From contig CAWEQW010000006.1 of NCBI GenBank assembly GCA_963811365.1, positions 372,001 to 436,000 on the forward strand: a DNA stretch of 64,000 nt, read 5' to 3'. Positions within the stretch are counted from its first letter, which is position 1. Every line of letters begins with the position of its first letter. The notes beneath the pieces were generated by a model, which was given only the letters and a program-made list of their open reading frames with translations, was not told the DNA's origin and made no database searches. The position numbers and the translations under genes are program-made. Positions 24,739 through 34,638 of this stretch are shown here, piece by piece. The DNA is from CAWEQW01 sp963811365 (GTDB taxonomy: Bacteria; Actinomycetota; Actinomycetes; Propionibacteriales; Nocardioidaceae).

Positions 24739-25851
24739 TCACGAGCCCGAGACCGCCACCCGCGCCAGCACCCGTGCCGCGTCGGCCACGAAGAGCTCCT
24801 TGCCCCGGGCGGCGCGGTCCTTGCAGCGGGCCTCGTCGTCGATCAGATCCTCCAGGACCGCCACCAGCTCTCGCTCGTCCTCGATGACGTCGGTGAGCCC
24901 CAGCCGCTCCAGCGCCGCCGCGTCGTCACGTCCGTGGCCGCTGATCGGGCGGAAGGTCACGACCGGCAGCCCGAAGCCGAGTGCCTCCTTCGAGCTCATC
25001 CCGCCCGCGTTGTCGACGAGCACGTCCACGCTCGCCAGCAGCGACGGCACGTCGTCGACCCAGTCCAGGGCCACCACTCCGGGGAGCCGGCCGATGCGCT
25101 CGCGGAACCTCTCGCTGCGACCGCACAGCACCACCGGCACCCAGCCGGGCTGCCCGGCGATGGCGCGGGCCGCCGTCTCGGCCGCGCCCGCGAGTCCCAT
25201 GGAGCCGGTCGTCACGAGCGCGACGCGGGCCTCGAGCGGCACCCCGAGCTGCTCGCGCATCCTGGCCCGGGCGCCCTCGTCGCGCGGCTCCAGGAAGGCC
25301 GGGCGCACGACCGGGCCCACCACCTCCGCCGGCCGGCCGGTCCGTCGGGTGCTGTCCTCGGCGGCCTCCTCGGAGATGCACAGCTCGAGGTCGACCGCCG
25401 GATGCACCCACAGGTTGTTCACCGAGAAGGTGGTGATCACGGTGACCGCGGGGCAGGCCAGCCGCCGTCGCGAGCGGAGCTCCCCGAGGGCGAGGGCCGG
25501 CAGGGGGTGCGTCGCGACGGCGACGTCGGGCCGGAACCCCTCGACCATGCCGCTCAGACCGCGCAGGGACAGCCGCACCGGGATCCCGGCCCGCTCGCCG
25601 GCGGTCTGGTCCGCCACCAGGAACACCTCGTGGATCTTCTGGTACAGCCTCGGTGCGCTGTTGACCAGCCACGGGTACAGCCGATGCAGCCACCAGCCGA
25701 ACGGCCTCGGCATCAGCCGGAGCAGGTCCACCACCAGCGCCTCGTGACCCTCGCTCTCCAGCCTGCGGGCGAGCTCCCTGCTGATCTGGAGGTGCCCCCC
25801 GCCCATGGCCGCGGAGACGATGAGGACTCGAGCTCTCTCGGACGCGGCCAT
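24739..25851 (-). CDS. MGDG-synthase/UgtP-like glycosyltransferase
   Basis: 370 residues, GT-B fold. N-terminal MGDG_synth domain with VLIVSAAMGGGHLQISRELARRL and FRPDVAVATHPL; C-terminal GT28 half with VLVDNAGGMSSKEALGFGLPVV and the following HGRDDAAALE donor site. Plant MGDG synthase and bacterial UgtP transfer sugar to diacylglycerol at the membrane face; the acceptor here is inferred from family only. GGGAGG precedes the ATG. It is divergent from the DMT-permease pair, which could supply or flip a related compound. Confidence 0.85.
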   Translation of the reverse strand: MAASERARVLIVSAAMGGGHLQISRELARRLESEGHEALVVDLLRLMPRPFGWWLHRLYPWLVNSAPRLYQKIHEVFLVADQTAGERAGIPVRLSLRGLSGMVEGFRPDVAVATHPLPALALGELRSRRRLACPAVTVITTFSVNNLWVHPAVDLELCISEEAAEDSTRRTGRPAEVVGPVVRPAFLEPRDEGARARMREQLGVPLEARVALVTTGSMGLAGAAETAARAIAGQPGWVPVVLCGRSERFRERIGRLPGVVALDWVDDVPSLLASVDVLVDNAGGMSSKEALGFGLPVVTFRPISGHGRDDAAALERLGLTDVIEDERELVAVLEDLIDDEARCKDRAARGKELFVADAARVLARVAVSGS

Positions 25852-25995
25852 GCAACCTCCCGGGTGTGGCTGCTCAGCGAGTGCCCCGCGGTTCCAGGGT
25901 CATACCCGTCCGCCTCGGACGGCGCACCGGCTCGTATGCCGCACCGGGGCTCGGGTAATGGCATCCCATCAGCAACGGAGGGAGGTGGCCGGTCG

Positions 25996-26916
25996 ATGGT
26001 GTACGTGCTCACTCTGGTCGCCGCGCTCGTCGTCGCCTCCGGTGAGGTCGTCCAGCAGCGAATGGCCGCCCAGGCACCGCCGCAGGACAACCTCTCCCCG
26101 AAGCTGCTGCTCTGGCTGGTCCGGCAGCCCCGATGGCTGGCCGGTGTGGGCTGCTCCCTGGTCGGCAACATGGCCTTCGCCGCCGCGTTGAACCGGGGCA
26201 GCGTGGTCCTGGTCGAGGCGGTGTTCGTCACGAGGCTCGTCTTCGGCCTCACCATCTCCGCGCTCTGGGGCTGGCAGCGGGTGCCGGCGCGCGACTTCCT
26301 CGGTGGCGCCGCCATCGCCGCCGGACTGATCGCGTTCCTGATGGCCGCGCAGCCCCGCGCCGGTCAGGAGCAGGTCGGCAACCTGGCCTGGGCGGTCGGC
26401 ACCGGCATCCCCGTCGTGACGGCTGCCCTGCTCGGCGTGCTCGGCAGCCGGCTCGCCGGCTCTCGACGCGCTCTCGTGCTCGGTCTCGGAGCCGGCCTGC
26501 TGTTCGCCGTGCAGGCGGCTCTGATCCGCAGCTCGGTTCAGCTGATGAGCAAGGACGGCCTCGTCGTCCTGCTGAGGAGCTGGCACGGCTACGCGGTCGT
26601 GGTCGTCGCGCTCTGCGGGATGCTGCTGGTCCAGAGCGCCTTCGAGTCCTCGGTGCTGAGCGACTCCTACCCCGGGGTGGTCACGGCCCAGCTCCTCGGC
26701 GCCATCGGCATCGGCGTGCTGGTGCTGCAGGGCCAGCTGGTGATCACCCCACTCAGCGTGCTGGTCAGCATCGCGGCGCTGGCCACGATGATCACCGGGA
26801 TGATCATGCTGACCCGGTCACCCCTGGTCACCGGGCAGTCGCACGCTTCGAACGCGTCCGCCGCGCCGTCCGGCAGGCTCCGTCCGCCGTCGAACCAGGA
26901 ACAGGAGCAGCGCTAG
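25996..26916 (+). CDS. DMT-superfamily membrane protein 1 of a pair
   Basis: 306 residues, about nine to ten helices, with GSVVLVEAVFVTRLVFGLTISALWGWQRV in the first EamA-like half and SDSYPGVVTAQLLGAIGIGVLVL in the second. Resembles NIPA/EamA-type transporters. GGAGGTGG before the ATG at 25996 fixes the start. The stop is followed with no gap by the GTG of a paralogue, so the two are translated together and may form a heterodimer. Substrate unknown. Confidence 0.75.
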   Translation: MVYVLTLVAALVVASGEVVQQRMAAQAPPQDNLSPKLLLWLVRQPRWLAGVGCSLVGNMAFAAALNRGSVVLVEAVFVTRLVFGLTISALWGWQRVPARDFLGGAAIAAGLIAFLMAAQPRAGQEQVGNLAWAVGTGIPVVTAALLGVLGSRLAGSRRALVLGLGAGLLFAVQAALIRSSVQLMSKDGLVVLLRSWHGYAVVVVALCGMLLVQSAFESSVLSDSYPGVVTAQLLGAIGIGVLVLQGQLVITPLSVLVSIAALATMITGMIMLTRSPLVTGQSHASNASAAPSGRLRPPSNQEQEQR

Positions 26917-27834
26917 GTGTCCGGTTGGAACATCGTCGTGTCGGCGGTCGCCGCCGTGGTGGCCGGGCTCTGCCTGGCCGGGTCCGGTGTCCTTCAGCAG
27001 AGGGCCGCCAGTCGGCGCCCCAGTGACGAGCGGATGTCGCTGACCCTGGTGAAGAGGCTGGTGACCGACCGGACCTGGCTGGGCGGGATGAGCTCGGCCG
27101 GCGCGTCGTACGGCTTCCAGGCCGTCGCCCTCGCGTTCGGGCCGCTCACGCTCGTGCAGCCCCTGGTGGTCTCCGAGCTGCTGTTCGCCGTACCGATCTC
27201 GGTGCGGCTCCGCGGGCTGCGGCTACGGGCGCGCGACTGGCTCGCGGTCGCCGCTGTGGTGGTGGGGCTCGCGGTGGGCATCGTCGCCGCCGATCCCCGG
27301 CAGGGCCACCCGGTACAGCCGATCACGGTGTGGGCGCCGGCGCTGGGGGCGGTCGCCGTGCTCACCCTCGCGTGCCTGACGGTGGCCAAGTTCGTCGAGG
27401 GCCCGGTGATGGCCTCGTCGTACGCCCTCGCCGGGGCGGTGGTGATGGGCATGCAGTCGGCGCTGTACGCCGCGACGATCGCCCTGATGAAGCAGCAGCA
27501 CTGGGGACTGTTCTCGCACTGGGAGCCCTACACGCTGATCGTGGCGAGCCTGCTGGGCGCCTTCCTGATCCAGAACGCCTTCCAGTCCGGACCACTGGCG
27601 GCCAGCACCCCCGTCATCGACGCGACCCTGCCCCTGGTGGCGATCGCGCTCGGCGTCGGCCTGTTCCACGAGCCCGTCCGCACCTCCACGCTGGGCGTGG
27701 TCGGAGCCGCGGCGGGCATCCTGCTGGTCGTGGTCGGGATCGTCGGCCTGGACACCTCGCCGGTGGTCCGCCACGAGCAGCGGATCGAGCGCGAGGAGCA
27801 GGAGAAGAACGCCGAGGACGAGCAGGCCGCCTGA
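26917..27834 (+). CDS. DMT-superfamily membrane protein 2 of a pair
   Basis: 305 residues and clearly a paralogue of the gene before it: GSGVLQQRAASRR matches SGEVVQQRMAAQ, FGPLTLVQPLVVSELLFAVPISVRL matches the first EamA helices, and SGPLAASTPVIDATLPLVAIALGVGLF the second half. GTG start at 26917 immediately after the TAG of gene 1. The C-terminal 25 residues are very acidic and charged (EQRIEREEQEKNAEDEQ). Confidence 0.75.
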   Translation: MSGWNIVVSAVAAVVAGLCLAGSGVLQQRAASRRPSDERMSLTLVKRLVTDRTWLGGMSSAGASYGFQAVALAFGPLTLVQPLVVSELLFAVPISVRLRGLRLRARDWLAVAAVVVGLAVGIVAADPRQGHPVQPITVWAPALGAVAVLTLACLTVAKFVEGPVMASSYALAGAVVMGMQSALYAATIALMKQQHWGLFSHWEPYTLIVASLLGAFLIQNAFQSGPLAASTPVIDATLPLVAIALGVGLFHEPVRTSTLGVVGAAAGILLVVVGIVGLDTSPVVRHEQRIEREEQEKNAEDEQAA

Positions 27835-27863
27835 GCGCGGCTCAGGCGACTCCACCGGCCGGC

Positions 27864-28775
27864 TCAGCCCGCAAGCTCCCGAACGGTGACCCAGGGATCG
27901 CGGGCGTAGACGGCCAGCGGTCCGGCACCCGCGTCGAGGAACTCAGCGAGCCGGGCTCGGCACTGCGCGGGGCTCCCGGCCACGATGCGCGGCGCCACGT
28001 CGGCGGCGGTCACCGGCTGGTCGTCGGGGAGGTGCGCCTCCTGGCGCAGCATCGGCACGTTGTCGAGCGCCGCCCGCATCCGCTCGACGGCCAGCGCCTC
28101 GTCGTCGAGGTCGACGATCACGGCCACCGGGAAGCGCAGCGTGGCCGGCGCCCGGCCCGCCTCGGAGGCGGCCCGCCGTACCGTGTCGACGACGGCAGCG
28201 ACCTGCTCGACGGTGTGCAGGTAGTTCACCATCACCCCGTCGACGACGTGCGCGGCCGCCAGCTCCGCCGCGGCAGCCACCATCCGCGGCCCGTTCGCCC
28301 CCCAGAGCAGCGGGGTGCCCGGCGCGGCCCCCTCCAGAGAGACCCCCTCGACACTGAACACCTCGCCGCTGAAGCTCACGGTCTGACCGTGCAGCAGGCC
28401 GTGCACGATGCAGGTGGCCTCCCGCATCGCCTGCACCGGCCGCCGCCGCCGGGCCCCTGCGCGGGACGCCAGCGGCTCGTGCCAGGGACCGAGCACGAGC
28501 GTCGACCGTCCGGGCGCCAGGCCGGCCAGCGTGGCGGCGCTCGCGGCCAGCGCCGCCGGCAGCTGCTTGAAGACGTTGGTCAGACCGACGCCGAGCCCCA
28601 GCCGGTCGGAGACGGAGGCGGCGGCCGCCGCATGCACGACGGGGTCGCGGTGCAGCCCGGCCTCGGTGAACCAGACGCTGTCCCAGCCGTGCTCGTCGGC
28701 GAGCGTGACGATCTCACGAAGCTCCTGCCCCGCCACCGTCGGTGGGACATACAGGCCGAGCTGGGAGACGTCCAT
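27864..28775 (-). CDS. LLM-class flavin/F420-dependent oxidoreductase
   Basis: 303 residues, luciferase-like TIM barrel: GLYVPPTVAGQELREIVTLADEHGWDSVWFTEAGL, LGVGLTNVFKQLPAALAASAATLAGLAPGRSTLVLGPW, PLLWGANGPRMVAAAAELA. This pattern is common in the many F420-dependent LLM enzymes of actinobacteria. Substrate unknown. Neighbours are on other operons. Confidence 0.85.
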   Translation of the reverse strand: MDVSQLGLYVPPTVAGQELREIVTLADEHGWDSVWFTEAGLHRDPVVHAAAAASVSDRLGLGVGLTNVFKQLPAALAASAATLAGLAPGRSTLVLGPWHEPLASRAGARRRRPVQAMREATCIVHGLLHGQTVSFSGEVFSVEGVSLEGAAPGTPLLWGANGPRMVAAAAELAAAHVVDGVMVNYLHTVEQVAAVVDTVRRAASEAGRAPATLRFPVAVIVDLDDEALAVERMRAALDNVPMLRQEAHLPDDQPVTAADVAPRIVAGSPAQCRARLAEFLDAGAGPLAVYARDPWVTVRELAG

Positions 28776-28855
28776 CGCGGCCGATCATGGCAGCGGACCG
28801 GCTCCGCGCAGGAGTTCTTGAGCCCGGGCCGGGACGTGCATCTTCCTGCGGCGGC

Positions 28856-29029
28856 TCAGCCCTGCTCCGCCTTCGCCGGGCAGTCCGGGTTGGGGCAGTA
28901 GTCCACGGCCACCATCTCGCCGGGGTTGAGCTCGGCGCGCTTCTCGTTGGCAGGGTCGAAGTCGATCACCGCCGACTCCAGCTGTGCGCCGCACGACGGG
29001 CAGTGGGTGGGCCACTCGTTCTCGGTCAT
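28856..29029 (-). CDS. 57-residue zinc-ribbon protein
   Basis: Translation from the ATG at 29029 reads MTENEWPTHCPSCGAQLESA and ends YCPNPDCPAKAEQG. Two Cys pairs, CPSC and CPNPDC, about 32 residues apart form a zinc ribbon. The start lies 6 nt after TACTGT, a leaderless promoter facing the PepN promoter. Such microproteins are widespread in actinobacteria; the role is unknown. It is short enough to be missed by most gene finders. Confidence 0.75.
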   Translation of the reverse strand: MTENEWPTHCPSCGAQLESAVIDFDPANEKRAELNPGEMVAVDYCPNPDCPAKAEQG

Positions 29030-29093
29030 GCGGTCACAGTAGCCACGTGGAAGCCGGGTGCCGGTTCGGCGCCGGAGGTCCTAGGGTGTCCGG
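29030..29093. promoter_or_regulatory. Divergent leaderless promoters, zinc-ribbon gene and pepN
   Basis: On the reverse strand TACTGT (29041-29036) is 6 nt from the zinc-ribbon ATG. On the forward strand TAGGGT (29082-29087) is 6 nt from the pepN ATG. Neither gene has a Shine-Dalgarno sequence. Confidence 0.6.
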
Positions 29094-31556
<2,463 letters not shown>

Positions 31557-31572
31557 GCTTCTCGTGGGGCGT

Positions 31573-31578
31573 TATGGT
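31573..31578 (+). promoter_or_regulatory. -10 box of leaderless nuclease/phosphatase gene
   Basis: TATGGT with a 6 nt spacer to GTG 31585, 16 bp after the pepN stop. Confidence 0.6.
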
Positions 31579-31584
31579 TCCCTC

Positions 31585-32523
31585 GTGAAAAGGAAGCGCG
31601 CCACGCTCAACCTGGTCGTCGCGACCGGACTCGCGATCCTGCTCGGCGCCTGGACCGGCGTCGTGGTGGCCCCGGACCCGGCGGCCGGCGGCCCCGTCAG
31701 CTCGCCGGTCCGTCCCTCGCCGGCCGACCGCGGGGCGATCGGCACCGGACCGCTCCGCGCATCGCGGCCGGTGCTGGACTTCACCGTCGCCTCGTTCAAC
31801 GCGCTCGGCGACAGCCACACCGCGCCCGGTGGCAACAAGGCCTGGATGGCCGACGGGCGGCTGCGCGCACGCTGGGCGACCCGGCTGCTGAGGCTGCACG
31901 ACGTCGACGTGGTCGGCTTCCAGGAGCTGCAGACGCCTCAGCTCGCGACGTTCGACCGGCTGACCGGGGAGACCTGGGACGTCTACCCGGACGACTCGCT
32001 CGGGTGGCGGGGCACGGACAACTCGCTGGCGTGGCGCACCGCGGTGTGGCAGCCGGTGAGCCGGGCGACGGTGGCGGTCCCGTACTTCGACGGCCACCTC
32101 CGGCCGATGCCGTACGTCCTGCTCCGCAACCGCGCCACCGGCGTGCGGGCGTGGTTCGTGAACGTGCACAACCCCGCGGACACCCGTCGGTTCGGCCGCC
32201 AGGAGCACTGGCGGGCCCGGGCGACCGCGGTCGAGATCGCGCTCGTGCAGCGGCTCTCCGCGACGGGCGATCCGGTGGTGCTCACCGGCGACATGAACGC
32301 CCGGGCCGCCTACCTCTGCGCGATCAGCACCGCCACCTCGCTGCGGGCCGCTCGCGGTGTCGACGGCTGCGGCGCCCGCGGCGTGGGCATCGACTGGATC
32401 TTCGGGTCGCCCGGGGTGACCTTCACCGGGTACACCGAGGACCGGGGCGCCCTGGTCCGGCGTACGACGGACCATCCCGTCGTGGTCGCCGAGGCTCGCG
32501 TCCAGGGTCCGGCACACCGCTGA
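31585..32523 (+). CDS. Secreted endonuclease/exonuclease/phosphatase-family protein
   Basis: 312 residues from GTG 31585: VKRKRATLNLVVATGLAILLGAWTGVVVA is a signal peptide or anchor. The EEP fold follows with FTVASFNALGDSH, DVVGFQELQTPQ (catalytic Glu), FVNVHNPAD, VLTGDMNARA and DHPVV (catalytic His). The family cleaves phosphodiesters or phosphomonoesters (DNase, sphingomyelinase, inositol phosphatase). The export signal suggests nucleic acid or lipid outside the cell; which one is unclear. Confidence 0.85.
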   Translation: MKRKRATLNLVVATGLAILLGAWTGVVVAPDPAAGGPVSSPVRPSPADRGAIGTGPLRASRPVLDFTVASFNALGDSHTAPGGNKAWMADGRLRARWATRLLRLHDVDVVGFQELQTPQLATFDRLTGETWDVYPDDSLGWRGTDNSLAWRTAVWQPVSRATVAVPYFDGHLRPMPYVLLRNRATGVRAWFVNVHNPADTRRFGRQEHWRARATAVEIALVQRLSATGDPVVLTGDMNARAAYLCAISTATSLRAARGVDGCGARGVGIDWIFGSPGVTFTGYTEDRGALVRRTTDHPVVVAEARVQGPAHR

Positions 32524-32567
32524 CCCCGTCCCGTGTAGCGGGGCCGCCGCCGGGGCACGGTGACCCC

Positions 32568-32822
32568 ATGACGAGCAGCGACATGTCAGACCGGCCGGAC
32601 CCGCGTCCGGATCCCGAGCCGGAGCGCGCGCCAGGCGGCAAGGACGCCATGCGCACCGCGCAGAGCGACGTCGGCGCCGGGACGGACGAGTCCCTGCTCA
32701 CGCCCGACCCGCCCGCGCCGGCCCAGCAGGACACCGAACGGGTTCCCGACGAGATCAAGCAGCCGGAGCGGCCCGAGCCGGAGGAGCAGGCGACCGACAA
32801 CACCGACGAGCCGAGCGCCTGA
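32568..32822 (+). CDS. Small acidic low-complexity protein
   Basis: 84 residues, rich in Pro, Glu and Asp (MTSSDMSDRPDPRPDPEPER, then EQATDNTDEPSA), predicted disordered. No good ribosome site; it lies 44 bp after the nuclease stop and ends 7 bp before the convergent propeller gene. Listed because the frame is open and its codon third positions match neighbours, but it may not be expressed. Confidence 0.4.
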   Translation: MTSSDMSDRPDPRPDPEPERAPGGKDAMRTAQSDVGAGTDESLLTPDPPAPAQQDTERVPDEIKQPERPEPEEQATDNTDEPSA

Positions 32823-32829
32823 CGGTCCC

Positions 32830-34440
32830 TCAGGGTGCCGCGGAGCCGACGCCACCAGCACTCGCGCCTCGCTGCACCGTGACCGCGGCCGAGGCGGCCG
32901 ACAGGCGCGAGGCCCTCGACCCGAAGGCCTCGACGGCGTCCACCCGGTAGGTGTGCCGGCTGCCTCCCGCCAGGCCCCGCTCGGTGAGCCGCACGACCGG
33001 CTGCCTCCAGAACAGCGAGTGCTGGACCGTCGAGGTGGCGACCGGAGTCCTCCGTCCGTCGCGGTAGAGCCGGACCACCAGGTCGGTGTCGTCGAGGTCC
33101 AGCGGCACGGTTGCCCGCACGGTCACCGTGCCGGTCCCGGTCGCGGCGACGGTGGGGGCCAGCGGCCGGTTGGGCGGGGTGTCCGGGTTCGGTGCGAACC
33201 GGGCCAGGCCCTGCTGCGGCCTGTGGTCGACGTAGGTGAACTGGCCACCGACCCAGAGGTTCGTGCCGTCCGTCGCCATGGCCCGCGGACCGAGCCCGGA
33301 GAGCTTCGGCCCACCGCCGTTCGTCTGCGGGTACCACGGCCCGAGGAAGCCGTTGTCGAGTCGCTCGGCCAGCAGGTGCCGGCTCTGTCCCGCGGCCGCG
33401 ACCTGAGGAAACGCATCCGGGTCGCCGTAGGAGTTCTGCGAGCGGCAGTCGTGCGCGTGCGAGCCCTTGTACAGCCAGCCGCGCACGACCGCGACGGACT
33501 GCGTCGCGCCCAGGCAGGTGTTCTTCCACCGCAGGGCCCCGGACGCGACGTCGGCGGCCAGGGTGCCGTCGAAGCACCCGCCTCCCGTGCCCTCCGCCGC
33601 GAAGTAGACCACCCCACCCGCGATCAGCGTGTCCTTGGCGATCGAGGTGCACGTCGAGGTCTTCGGCGGGAACGCACGAGCTGCGGCGAACGGCAGCGAC
33701 GCCCCCGACGCCCCGTCCACCTCGGCGCCCTCTCGCTGCGGTTGCCCGTCGACGACGTTGAAGTTGCCGCCCAGGAACACCCTGGCGCCGTCGCCGGTCA
33801 CCGACATGGTGACCGCGGGGACGTCGAGCGTGGGCGCCCACGGCAGCGTCGCACCCGTCGCCGCGTCCGCGGCCGCAGCCCTGCTGCGCCGGGCGGGGCC
33901 GACGGCGGAGAAGTACCCGCTGTAGTACACGGCCCCATCGGTCGCTGCGATGGCGGCGACGCGCCCCGACGGCCTCGGCCCGAAGCGCGCGACCCGGCCG
34001 CCCGTCGCGGTGTCGAAGGCGACCAGCCGGCCGGTCGAGGCCCCGTCCACGTGGGTGAAGCTGCCGCCGACGTACAGCCGGGAGCCGTCGGGGGAGGCCG
34101 CGATGCTCGTCGGGCGGGAGTCGAACGTGTGCCTGAACGGCAGAAGCGCCCCCGTGGCGGAGTCGAAGGCCGCGAGGTACCGGCGGCGGATCTCCCGGCT
34201 GCCCGCGGGAGCGCCGGACGGTCTCACCGTGGTGAAGTCTCCGAGCGCGTAGATCGCCCCCCGGGCGTAGGCCAGGTGCCACACGGTGCCGTTGGTCTGC
34301 ATCGTCGGCGACACCGTCCCGGAGAGCACCCCGGCCTCCGTGGCCGCAGCGGGTGACGGCGCGGCCAGGGCCAGCGCGGCTGCGAGGCAGAAGAAGGTGG
34401 TCAGCGACGCGACCACGCCGCGGCGGGCGTCTGCGCCCAT
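32830..34440 (-). CDS. Secreted beta-propeller protein with C-terminal FnIII-like domain
   Basis: 536 residues. Signal peptide (VVASLTTFFCLAAALALAAPSPAAATEA). Five propeller-type repeats share the pattern [LV]Y-x-GG-x-F-x-x-V-D: IYALGDFTTV, LYVGGSFTHVDG, VYYSGYFSAVG, VFLGGNFNVVDG, LWVGGQFTYVDH. Cys pairs in the fourth blade suggest disulfides. The last 110 residues look like a fibronectin III domain (APTVAATGTGTVTVRATVPLDLDDTDLVVRLYRDG). Extracellular and of unknown ligand. It is divergent from the GH36-like hydrolase. Confidence 0.8.
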   Translation of the reverse strand: MGADARRGVVASLTTFFCLAAALALAAPSPAAATEAGVLSGTVSPTMQTNGTVWHLAYARGAIYALGDFTTVRPSGAPAGSREIRRRYLAAFDSATGALLPFRHTFDSRPTSIAASPDGSRLYVGGSFTHVDGASTGRLVAFDTATGGRVARFGPRPSGRVAAIAATDGAVYYSGYFSAVGPARRSRAAAADAATGATLPWAPTLDVPAVTMSVTGDGARVFLGGNFNVVDGQPQREGAEVDGASGASLPFAAARAFPPKTSTCTSIAKDTLIAGGVVYFAAEGTGGGCFDGTLAADVASGALRWKNTCLGATQSVAVVRGWLYKGSHAHDCRSQNSYGDPDAFPQVAAAGQSRHLLAERLDNGFLGPWYPQTNGGGPKLSGLGPRAMATDGTNLWVGGQFTYVDHRPQQGLARFAPNPDTPPNRPLAPTVAATGTGTVTVRATVPLDLDDTDLVVRLYRDGRRTPVATSTVQHSLFWRQPVVRLTERGLAGGSRHTYRVDAVEAFGSRASRLSAASAAVTVQRGASAGGVGSAAP

Positions 34441-34638
34441 CGGAATCCCCCGTTCCACTCGCGCCCGGGAAGAGCGCAGGTCGGCGCGGGCCCCTCCGCC
34501 CGCGCTCCGCATTGTAGGCGCGCGTGCGCCGAAGAGGTGCTCGGTCGCCTCGCACGCGTCCCGCCGACCCGCTCGGGGCCGAACGCCCCTTCCCCGGGCC
34601 GTGCGGCCGACCGCACCATGGCCGCGGAGGAGGCGGCG

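Noticed and set aside
23647..25900. Long plus-strand frame continuing through the sigma factor into the DMT gene
   Set aside because: Only its last 306 codons, from ATG 25996 with a good ribosome site, are coding; the rest is antisense to the glycosyltransferase gene.
32586..32861. 91-codon reverse-strand frame over the small acidic protein
   Set aside because: Leu/Arg-rich antisense frame with no ribosome site and overlap with the propeller gene end.
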